DNA from: Hepsetus odoe
Taxonomy: Eukaryota; Chordata; Actinopteri; Characiformes; Hepsetidae
Length of the DNA stretch: 64,000 nt
Assembly: GCA_017165825.1 (NCBI GenBank)
Contig: CM029372.1
Location: 23,301,685-23,365,684, forward strand
Direction of reading: 5' to 3'
In this document: positions 39,288-46,399 of the stretch, one piece after another
How the letters are laid out: the number at the start of each line of letters is the position of its first letter
Numbering within the stretch: the first letter of the stretch is position 1
The notes under the pieces: model-generated
What the model saw: only the letters and a program-made list of their open reading frames with translations
Database searches by the model: none
What the model was told of the DNA's origin: nothing
Translations under genes and position numbers: made by a program

Positions 39288-42200
39288 TAATAACAATACT
39301 AATATTTAAACATTTTTTATTTTGAAATAATAATAATTATTATTATTGTCATTATTGTTGTTGTTATTATTATCGTTGTTCTTAGATGGACGGACGGACA
39401 GATAGATAATTATTATATGTATAGTTAATTAAATAGCATAATGATAATTATTATTATTTTTATTTTACAATATACTTGCCGCTGTTATTATTGTTATCAC
39501 TGGTGCTGTGATTGTTGTTATTATTGTTATTACCTTTATTACTGTTGCTTCTATGATTTTGATTATTACTGTTATTTATTTTGTTAGTTTATTATTGTTG
39601 TTAGTATATTGTTGCTATTGATTTTTTTATTGATATCACTGTTGTGTTTGCAATTATATTTGTTATTGCTGTTTTGTTTTTTTTATTCCATATAATAGCA
39701 CAATCACGTGGAACGAGAGGAATGTCCATCATTTTTTTATAAATGTCCTTCAAACTGGGCATAAACTGAGTAATGAAGGTCAAACACACCTCTACTCTCT
39801 GCTCTCTGAAAGCTCACCCGGGACATGGAGGTTACTGGATACTGAGTGGATGGTCCAGCGGATAAACATCACGTTTCCAGCCTCCAGGTGATTCCAGAGC
39901 CACAGTAAACCACAGCCAGACTGTCGTATCCTCACCTTCTGACATTAAAATTCACTCTAATGAATTTAAGGGCCTCATGCTTCATAAGCGCTGCTACCGA
40001 GGTCTATGCTAAATGAACAGCAGCAGAACTAGAGTCTAATGGGACCAGAAGACCCACAGCCCCCACTAGGAAAGCTGGCTTCCAGTATAAAAAATAAAAA
40101 TGAAAAAAACATTTACATTAAAACAACGATGAGGTCATTTGCTTGTTTACTCACTACTGTTATGTCTGCCTCAAACAAGCCGATGATCAGCCCTCCCCAC
40201 TCTACCCACTCTACCCACTAGGATTTAACGTCAACCTCAGTGTTTATATTAGATATCAGTTTCATTAGGCATCACTAAATATAGGACATTTCGTTGTACA
40301 CCACTGAACAGACAGGAAGGTTTCTCCGATTCACAAAACCTCTTGCTGGGCAGCAAATGTGTTTGCGTGTGTAATGTCTAGCTGCTGAGGTTTATGGAGC
40401 TGTGGAGGACAACTGTCCCAGTATCTATCCAATAAAGACCGCTGGTCACTGCAGGCACCCCTGGTCCCCCGTGCATAAACACTACCTGCCCTATGGAGAG
40501 GGTGCACCACTGGATTTGTAACAGAAACACAGCGTTGGCAGTGAAATAGTCACTTTCACTTTTGCACAAGCACTATATGCACTCATAAAGATTGTGAAAA
40601 GTGTCACAGTGGGGCAATAAAGTGAAAAGTGAAAGTGACAACCCTTGTCATTGCGAGGTCACAGCACAGCACACAGTGAACCACAACGAAATTGGACCTC
40701 TGCATTTAACCCATGCACTCAAACACCGTGCAGCAGTGGGCAGCTATTGAAAGCGCCCGGGGAGCAGTGACGGGGACGGTATCTTGTTCAAGGGTACCTC
40801 AGGGCAACCTACTGGTGGGGAATCAAAACCACAATCTTCCAATGCGGGGGCAACTCCCTAACCAATAGACCACCGCTGCCCCGCAGGAAGGTCACCACAT
40901 TTGAGAAGCTCACGCATATCAATAACCCAAGTTACTGATTTTAATGATATATAAATATTGGTACACCCAATTTGCTACATTTTATGTCTTTAAAACACAT
41001 AATTGGTTAAGTTTTATAATGTCTTATCAAAGCAGTGATACAATTAAATAGCTGAGCTTTTCTCTGCCGTGTTTAATCATCAGCACCATTATTAAAAAAT
41101 AAAACGACTTTGGTATAATATGTGACAATTTGTCTCCAAAACACATAATTTAATTATATAGTACCCTGCCAAAGTCCAATTTTATATTGTGCAATACAAA
41201 ATACTACACTCTCTGTGTTTATGCCTTTAAAAGCACAATATCTGTTTATTTTATAGTGCCTTATTCATCATCTTTATCATCAGCACCAATATTAAAAAAT
41301 AAACTTCATTATAACCTGCAATATACAATACTGTATATCACATTCTACCATTTTTATATCAAAATGATGTTTTATCATAAAACTACCTTATCAAAGGACC
41401 AATTAAACTATAACTGAGATCTTCCGGAGCATGTTTATCCATCAGTGCAATTATTTAATAAACCAATGTCTATGACATGCAATATGCTATACTTTTATGT
41501 CTTATAAAGTAGTGTAAATGTTTATGACATTTACATTTGCAGCTCTTACCCAGAGCGACTTCCATGTCCCAGTTCCAGGGACAGTCCCCCCTAGAGCAAT
41601 TCAGGGTTAAGGGTCTTGCTCAGGGACCCAGAGGTGGGATTCGAATTGATCTGGGACCTCTTGATCCATAGGTCCTTGGGCAAGTACCCTACCACTAGAC
41701 CACCACCACCCCATGATATAGTGCCCTATCAAAGCACTGATAAAATGATATAACTGAGGTCTTCCCCCACACGCTCATCAATCAGCCCCATTGCTTCAAT
41801 TAAATGTCAATATAATATTCAATATACTATACTTTTATATCTTTAAAGACATTACAGTGGTACCTCGAATCTCAAACACAATCCGTTCCAAATGCGTATT
41901 CGAACTTTTTGTTCGTGAATTGGACAAATTTTCTTCGTGACTAATTCCGACCCATAAAGGCTCGTTTAAGTTTTTTCAGGTTTAGACAAAATGTATGAAA
42001 ATGGAGCAAATATTTAGCATACGAAGCTGTTGGGGTGTTGAGGAGCTGAGGAGCAGTTCGAGATTCGAGGTACCACTGTATTTTATAGAGTCTGCCTCAC
42101 AAAAGCACTGATTAATTATATAATGACATAGACTTTTTAATGATCTAAAATTATATAGATCTTTCCCACCTTGTTCATCAACTGTAATTTAGTGTACAAT

Positions 42201-45200
42201 GCAATATAATACAGAAATGCCACACTTGTGAAGGCGACTATTCTTATTCTAACGGCACAGCACACAGAGACAACACAACAAAATCCAGCCTCTGCTTTCC
42301 AACCAGACACACCGTGCAGCAGGGGGCAGCTATTGAAAGCGCCCAGGGAGCAGTGATGGGGACGGTACCTTGCTCAAGGGTACCTCAGGGTAACCTACTG
42401 GTCTGGGATTCGAGCCAATGACCTTCCGATCCTGGTCCCTAGTCACTAACCATTAGGCCACCGCTGCCCTGCTGTATATCTTTAAAACATATTATTGGTT
42501 TTCTGATACAGTGCTGAATAAAAGTAAAGATAAAATGACAAAACTGAGACCCTGTCATATATATATATATATATATATATATCACTGAAAAAAATACATA
42601 ACAGGTCTTTCCCTGTGTTTATCAGTGCGAATATTAAAAATAAATCCTTGGAAAGGGTGTGAACACTACACATTCTTGGCTTTATGATCAAACTGAGATC
42701 TTCTCGACCCTGTTTATCAATCAGCACATTATAAAAAGCTCAAGTTCAGCTCATTGATTAGTAAATGAAAGGTGAAGCTGTCGCTCTGTGGGAGATTAAA
42801 CTGAATCATCAGCCCACCGCAGTGATGGAGCCGGAATCAGTGGGACCACATCAATCTTTCATTTCCCGGCCGTCCACATCCCCCTCTCACCAACAGGGGG
42901 CGCTGCCGGGCGAGCCAACTTTCCTCCGCGTCCCCCTTTCCGAGCCTCTAAATGAAGTGAGACGCTCCAGGACGCGGGACACGACGGGTGTCCACCATCG
43001 TGTACGCGCAAAAGACCCCGAGAGGCGCGCGCCACACAAAATGCGCATCATTTATATGCGCTCGATAAAAACCCGCCCACGTGCCCGCTCGGCGTGGTCA
43101 CGTGAAGGTGTCTCTCCTTGAGGAGGGAAGGATCACCTTGAATGGAGAAATTGGGCAAAAAATGTACGTCGCGCGCACGTGCGGGTCGAGCCCCCCCCCT
43201 TACAGACGGGCAGGAGACAGCGCGCGCGCGCCTGTGCGTCAGTGCGTGTGAGTGTGTGCGCGTACGTCAGTGTTATGCGTGCGTGTGTTTGTGTGTGCTT
43301 TTTTTGTATGTGTGCGGGTGTGTGTGTGTGTGAGAGTGTGCGTGCGTGCGTGCGCGTCAGTGTGCGTGTGTGTGTTTGGAATTCAAATGGACCCCCCGAC
43401 TACACGCGCGCGCGCGCGCGCGCCGTGGAGGAGACTCTCAGCACAGGCATGCCAATGAACTTCTGCAGTTCTGCAAAATCATCATGTAGCGCGAGCCCCC
43501 CGCTCAGCGCCAGCGCGCGCCTCCGGGCTCGGCGTGAACGGAATACCACGCGGCTCGGTGCACAAGCCTCCAACATCCTTATAACATCCTAATGACACCA
43601 GAGCACTTTCTGATTGGCTGTTTTTTTGCCTTCGCGGACATGGGGACAGCAGGCAGCACTGTCTTTTTGACCAAATCTTAGAAGAAAAAAACACTGCTGA
43701 AGCTTATGTCATCCTTATGACAACCTTATGGCATCGTTTACAGCCATATGACATCGCTTTGACATCTTAATGACTAGATACCATTTTAGATCAACTATAT
43801 ATGACTATAATGGACACAGAATTGAGGACACTGTTCTGGAACCAGAAAAAAACATTGCTGAAGCTTATGGCATCCTTATAACATCTTTATGACATCCTTA
43901 TAACACAAGAGCTTTTTGACAAACAGCTAGTAGCTGGTTTAGCCATCACAGACAGAGGATACCAGGCATCATCATCTTTAAAAAAACACCACTGAAGCTT
44001 AAGTCATCCTTACGATGACTTTATGACATCCATATGACATGATATCATTATTCAGATCACTAATTAAGACTATGATGGACATGGGATTGTGAACCCTGTT
44101 CTGGACCAACAAAAACACAGCTGAAGTCAATGCTATTCTTATGACAGCCTTAGGACATGCTTTTGATGTCTTCATGAATAGATATCATGTTTAGATCAGC
44201 TAGGTTGAGTATGATAAACATAAGACAAGAAACATGGTGTTTCAGACCAACAGTGACACCCCTGATGCCAATGTCAACTGTATGACACCTGTATGACTAG
44301 ATACCATTTTTCAGATCTTCTGTGTTGACTATAATAATCACAGGATTCAGAGCACTGTTCGGTTCTGACAGCACTATTGGATCAGCTATTTGGGCACAGG
44401 ACAGAGAGGAGTGTTTACTGGAACAACCTACTGCAGACTAATGTGCCCCCCTTATGAGAATGATTAAAGAACACTTTTGGAACAACAACCCACTGCTGAT
44501 ACTTATGACATCTGTATGAAAACCTTAGGACATCCTTCTGACACACATGTAAACAGCATGGACATCCTTATGGCATTCCAGGTGAAAAAGTTAGAACATC
44601 CTTTGAGATCCATACAAGAATTTTAGGACATCCTTATGTGCATCCATAGAAAGCCATAGTCCATAACTATTACATCCATAAGAAAGCCATAGTCCATAAC
44701 TATTACATCCATAAGAAAGCCATAGTCCATAACTATTACATCCATATGAAAACCTTAGGACATCCTAATGACATCCATATGAAATCCTTAGGACATCCTT
44801 ATGTGCATCTATAGAAAACCTTAGTCCATAACTATTACATCCATATGAAAACCTTAGTCCATAACTATTACATCCATATGAAAACCTTAGTCCATAACTA
44901 TTACATCCATAAGAAAGCCTTAGGAGATCCTAATGACATCCATAGGAAAACTCTAGGCTATAACTATTACATCCATATGAAAACCTTAGCACACCCTGAT
45001 GACATCCATATGAAAACCTTAGGACATCCCTAGAACAAGTGGTCCTTTTTGGTTCAGCTATTTTGTGAACACAGTGTTTTGGTACCATAATAATGATGAT
45101 GATGATAATAAATAATTCCAGGTGTTACATAGGTGTTACATACCATGTTCACTTCGGACACCATGTCTATGCTGGCAATGTCTATGTTCATCCCCACTGC

Positions 45201-46240
45201 CACGGGTGCCCCTAAACGAGAGAAAAGCAGAAATTAACCGGGAGAACCTGCCCAACACACACAGCAGTCAGAGAGATGGGAGCGCGCGTCTGCACCCCAC
45301 AATCACGTGGCACTGCGCATGAAAACTGTTGATTTTGCTACAAACCCCAATTCGGGTGAATAAAAAAAAGCGTATTCTTCCCACCCCCGATCCCGCCCCT
45401 CCCGTGCTGCGATTGGCCCGTGGACTCCCCCGCCGCCGTTCTAGAACGCTAAGCCACGCCCTCCCGCTCTGGAAGACGAGGCGTTCGAGAACGCAGTCTC
45501 GCACAGACTCCGCCCCCTTCCTGCGCTGCGCTCGGCTTGCGGTTCTAACTCCAGAGCTGGGAGCTGTTCTAGAACGCTTTTCTAGAACCCCACCTCGAGC
45601 TCTTCGTTTTCAGAGTCGGAGAGGAACCAATCAAGGGGCGGGGCAGGCCACTCCCAGCCAATGGCAGTGCGGGAGGCGTGGCTTACCTGAATAGGGGGTG
45701 GAGAGATGAATCCACAAACTGTGGCTCCACTGGAAAGTGTTAAACGCAGCTCCTCTTCTCCAAGGCAGGTTTAGGACGGGTTTAACTGTTACCTCGCCAC
45801 GCGACTGCCGAGGGCTCGCCAGCATTTTACAGACGTGACTTGACATGCAAACGATCAAGTTTAATCCTGAGTAAGAGCCCACCGGGGTGGAGGGGATGGG
45901 GGGGGACTGTCATGAACGAATGAGGTTTGGGTCACTGCCCATCAGATGCAAGGGGTGAAAAAAAATAATAAAGATGGTGTTGCATTCTGAATTACCTCCA
46001 AAATCAGGTCTGAGCCGGATGTCGTAGCCCTTCATGAGTCTGTCCACCGTGTCTTTGACCACCGGCATGTTGCTGGGGTCTCTGCTGCTGTAAAGAGAAG
46101 CGCATCGTTACCTGAGACACGGGCAGCAAACGTGACAGCGCTCATCTCCGCAAGCAGCGCCTTTACCTCTGCGCGCACACGGCGGTCATGATGAGAGGAC
46201 ACAGCAAGAAGATGGACTGTGTCTTCCTCATCCTCTCCAT
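20981..46240 (-). CDS. gabrb2: GABA-A receptor beta subunit, beta-2-like (5' four exons; 3' part outside window)
   Basis: This entry spans the gene; coding exons are 46167-46240, 45996-46087, 45144-45211 and 20981-21201. The product is a subunit of the pentameric GABA-gated chloride channel of neuronal membranes, where beta supplies the principal face of the GABA site. The joined exons give a signal peptide, the N-terminal helix (KDTVDRLMKGYDIRLRPDFGG), beta strands 1-2 (MNIDIASIDMVSEVNM) and loop A (WVPDTYFLNDKKSFVHG). All splice sites are GT-AG, phases agree, and exons of 68 and 221 bp are the family's usual exon 3 and 4 sizes. AWRDKRLSY and the leader PLIMTAVCAQS favour beta-2 over beta-1 and beta-3, and the sequence lacks the variants I recall for beta-4. 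Paralogue choice is by eye. Introns are about 79 bp, 784 bp and 23.9 kb. Exons 5-9 are not in the window. Confidence 0.9.
21448..21535 (-). repeat. SINE family A, fragment
   Basis: Body and part of the head only (aaagcacccagggaacagtg, ggtaccttgctcaagggtac). Confidence 0.6.
21690..21822 (+). repeat. SINE family A, 3' fragment
   Basis: Plus-strand tail portion (tgctgcacagtgtgtatggg to caatgacaaatagtcacttt). With the fragment at 21448-21535 in the opposite sense, it marks two separate insertions. Confidence 0.6.
21900..22080 (+). repeat. SINE-like repeat, third tRNA-type family
   Basis: ttacattaacatttaacatg start and aaccagggcttaaacccaca with a trailing stop-like head; a related copy lies at 48630-48690 and 49265-49415, where the body is interrupted by another repeat. 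Confidence 0.35.
22155..22370 (+). repeat. SINE family B, full-length
   Basis: Plus-strand copy. Head gtggtggtctagtggtgggt and ggttcaaatcccac, body ccctgagcaagacccttaac, end aagtcgctctggataagagc, then a TAAATG repeat tail. Confidence 0.85.
23230..23425. repeat. DNA-transposon end fragment
   Basis: ggctcaagacttttgcacag at 23391 resembles the terminal repeat of the element at 31234-32806. Only one end is visible. Confidence 0.35.
23500..24010 (+). repeat. SINE family A split by another SINE A
   Basis: Plus-strand head at about 23503-23545 (agtgctggcctagtgtttag) and plus-strand remainder at about 23833-24010 (gggttccaatcccagaccag to tagtcactttcactt). Between them lies an inverted SINE A (23546-23832). 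Confidence 0.7.
23546..23832 (-). repeat. SINE family A, inserted into a SINE A
   Basis: Complete minus-strand copy, tail (gaaagtgacaacccttgtca) left and reversed head (accactaggccaccgctgcc) right, with an extra 36-bp piece after 23600. Confidence 0.75.
24020..25800. other. beta intron 3, no gene seen
   Basis: No exon or recognised repeat apart from a short poly-A at about 24281-24294. Overlapping short frames at 25.2-25.5 kb are Lys-rich composition effects. Confidence 0.5.
25815..26062 (-). repeat. SINE family A, full-length with duplicated head end
   Basis: Minus-strand copy; the reversed head ends with gaccaccactgcca twice (26027-26041 and 26048-26062), a small tandem duplication. Confidence 0.75.
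26756..27006 (+). repeat. possible solo LTR
   Basis: Starts near tgtcatgtaaagag (26756). It contains a T/C-rich body with tgtattatatacccctgcgt (promoter-like) and an AT-rich ttttattttattaaaaaacg (polyadenylation-like), and ends gagccgttacag. The 5' tgtca and 3' ttaca ends resemble Gypsy-type LTRs. No flanking duplication was confirmed. Confidence 0.35.
27010..28875. other. beta intron 3, no gene seen
   Basis: No exon recognised. The 110-111 codon minus-strand frames at 27960-28557 have no recognisable motif. Confidence 0.45.
28878..29122 (+). repeat. SINE family A, full-length
   Basis: Plus strand: head gacagtggtggtcaagtgct and gggtttgagtccca, tail caatgacaaaatagtcactt. Confidence 0.75.
30036..30107 (+). 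repeat. (TC)n and (CCCT)n microsatellite
   Basis: Pyrimidine-only run grading from TC to CCCT units. Confidence 0.75.
30223..30237 (+). repeat. poly-G run
   Basis: 15 consecutive G. Such runs are error-prone in sequencing and can form quadruplex structures. Confidence 0.8.
30630..30815 (-). repeat. SINE family B
   Basis: Minus-strand copy: tatttacagatgctcttatc at the left, cactagaccacccccaccct at the right. Confidence 0.7.
31655..31758 (+). repeat. SINE family A, 3' half
   Basis: Plus-strand tail: gcatgggttaaatgcagagg to gtcactttcactttcacttt. Confidence 0.7.
31855..32106 (-). repeat. SINE family A, full-length
   Basis: Minus-strand copy: gaaagtgacaacccttgtca left, actaggccaccgctgcccca right. 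Confidence 0.85.
33537..34289 (-). mobile_element. Tc1-like element, 753 bp, near-perfect TIRs, internal deletion
   Basis: Terminal repeats cactgcccgtccaaaaa and, inverted, cactgcctgtccaaaaa, flanked by TA on both sides. On the minus strand a transposase relic has the HTH region (RTVQRIIKNWKEIRKAS, KCGRKKILNDRDR) and QDDNARIHWLK (second catalytic Asp), then a C-terminal part (NETLARNKRKIAEAY). The central part with the first Asp is missing. A nonautonomous, recently mobile-looking copy. Confidence 0.85.
34298..34545 (+). repeat. SINE family A, full-length
   Basis: Plus strand: head ggggtggactagtggttagg and aggttgaatccca, tail caatgacaaatagtcacttt. It starts about 9 bp from the end of the Tc1-like element. 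Confidence 0.8.
34550..35635. other. beta intron 3, no gene seen
   Basis: No exon or named repeat recognised; a 93-codon frame at 34826-35107 lacks motifs. Confidence 0.45.
35640..37800 (+). repeat. 28-bp minisatellite with diverged flanks
   Basis: Core 35860-37215: about 48 copies of aatgttctagttcccatcac followed by agtgttag. Towards both ends (35640-35860 and 37215-37800) the same unit becomes progressively degraded (gttctattcccattcacaat). Confidence 0.93.
38388..38418 (+). repeat. (GA)n-rich microsatellite
   Basis: Short imperfect GAGA/GAAA tract. Confidence 0.7.
38590..38642 (+). repeat. (GA)n microsatellite
   Basis: GA run with GGGA interruptions. Confidence 0.85.
38815..38840 (+). 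repeat. (CA)n microsatellite
   Basis: About 12 CA units. Confidence 0.85.
39226..39285 (+). repeat. (GA)n microsatellite
   Basis: About 28 GA units, the longest pure dinucleotide run in the window. It is followed by a TTATTA-rich stretch to about 39620. Confidence 0.9.
40620..40883 (-). repeat. SINE family A, full-length
   Basis: Minus-strand copy with the best-preserved consensus: agtgaaagtgacaacccttg left, agaccaccgctgccccg right. A solo SINE A tail (aatagtcactttcactttt) is at 40545-40563. Confidence 0.85.
41525..41714 (-). repeat. SINE family B
   Basis: Minus-strand copy: gacatttacatttgcagctc left, actagaccaccaccacccca right. Confidence 0.8.
41855..42078. mobile_element. MITE, 224 bp, 23-bp TIRs
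   Basis: Left end cagtggtacctcgaatctca; the right end is its inverted repeat with one mismatch over 23 bp; TA on both sides. No coding capacity. The TIR start and TA duplication suggest a pogo/Tigger or other Tc1-mariner family. Confidence 0.85.
42225..42470 (-). repeat. SINE family A, full-length
   Basis: Minus-strand copy: gaaggcgactattcttattc left, attaggccaccgctgccctg right. Confidence 0.8.
42558..42583. repeat. (AT)n microsatellite
   Basis: About 12 AT units. Confidence 0.85.
42890..43560. promoter_or_regulatory. CpG-rich, Z-DNA-prone island in beta intron 3
   Basis: GC-rich stretch in the middle of AT-rich intron, with many CpGs, two CACGTG E-boxes (about 43079-43102), a long alternating TG/CG tract at about 43215-43380 and a (CG)10 run near 43404-43423. 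Alternating purine-pyrimidine DNA favours Z-DNA. No exon was recognised. It could be an intronic CpG island, an enhancer or an alternative promoter. Confidence 0.35.
43690..44590 (+). repeat. degenerate ATCCTTATGAC-type repeat
   Basis: Words such as catccttatgacatcctta recur irregularly, mixed with recurring longer segments (for example ctatgatggacatgggatt). Probably an old, decayed tandem array leading into the 33-bp array. Confidence 0.5.
44590..45035 (+). repeat. 33-bp tandem repeat
   Basis: Unit acatccatatgaaaacctta followed by gtccataactatt, about 11-13 copies, some with gacatcctaatg in place of the second half. A frame reading HMKTLVHNYYI repeats is an artefact. Confidence 0.8.
45144..45211 (-). 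CDS. gabrb2: beta subunit exon 3 (68 bp)
   Basis: Exactly 68 bp, the conserved exon 3 size in GABA-A receptor genes. Acceptor tcgtttag, donor gtatgt. Across the exon 2 junction it reads DFGGAPVAVGMNIDIASIDM and then VSEVNM, ending in phase 0. Most mammalian beta subunits that I recall have GPPV where this has GAPV; the rest is near-invariant. Confidence 0.9.
45996..46087 (-). CDS. gabrb2: beta subunit exon 2 (N-terminal helix)
   Basis: 92-bp exon with acceptor ctttacag and donor gtaatt. It encodes SSRDPSNMPVVKDTVDRLMK and then GYDIRLRPDFGG. The sequence aligns without gaps with the first extracellular helix of vertebrate beta subunits. The acceptor is a tandem NAGNAG (cagcag), so a one-residue-shorter isoform starting at 46084 is possible. 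The family's Asn-Met-Ser glycosylation sequon just after the signal peptide reads Asn-Met-Pro here and would not be glycosylated. Confidence 0.88.
46167..46240 (-). CDS. gabrb2: beta subunit exon 1 (signal peptide)
   Basis: Coding part of exon 1. It starts at the ATG at 46240 and reads MERMRKTQSIFLLC, then PLIMTAVCAQ, ending two bases into a codon before the donor gtaaag. Basic N-terminus, hydrophobic core and VCAQ cleavage region form a typical secretory signal like that of mammalian beta subunits. A second in-frame Met four codons in (46230) could also start translation. The first ATG is chosen because it is the most 5' in-frame one and gives a length near the family's. A longer open frame overlaps this exon in another frame and is a shadow. 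Confidence 0.85.
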
Positions 46241-46319
46241 TGCAGCGGCTCGGCTGAGCGGGGCTCGGACCTGCAGAAGGCACGTCCAACTTAGTCCAGC
46301 GCAGTGGAGGCAATGAGGC

Positions 46320-46329
46320 GCGCATGCGC
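46320..46329. promoter_or_regulatory. NRF-1-type palindrome upstream of the beta start
   Basis: GCGCATGCGC, a perfect match to the palindromic NRF-1 consensus, lies 80 bp upstream of the beta ATG in GC-rich DNA without an evident TATA box. From memory, NRF-1 has been tied to GABA-A beta gene promoters in mammals. Its use here is inference. Confidence 0.45.
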
Positions 46330-46399
46330 ACACTGCGCCTCCAGATCAAAGAGCAGTGACTGATGATGAGGAGGATGAGGATGATGATGATGGTGGTGG

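Larger units (their letters stand above)
45260..46345. promoter_or_regulatory. CpG-rich region over beta exons 1-2 and intron 2
   Basis: CpG-dense sequence in an otherwise AT-rich window. It contains GC boxes (ggggcggggc near 45636), CCAAT-type motifs in both orientations (gattggcc near 45411, ccaat near 45628 and 45659) and four copies of a TTC-GAA palindrome. It most likely marks the beta promoter/5' region and possibly a second start within intron 2, as beta genes are known to use alternative first exons. Confidence 0.5.
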
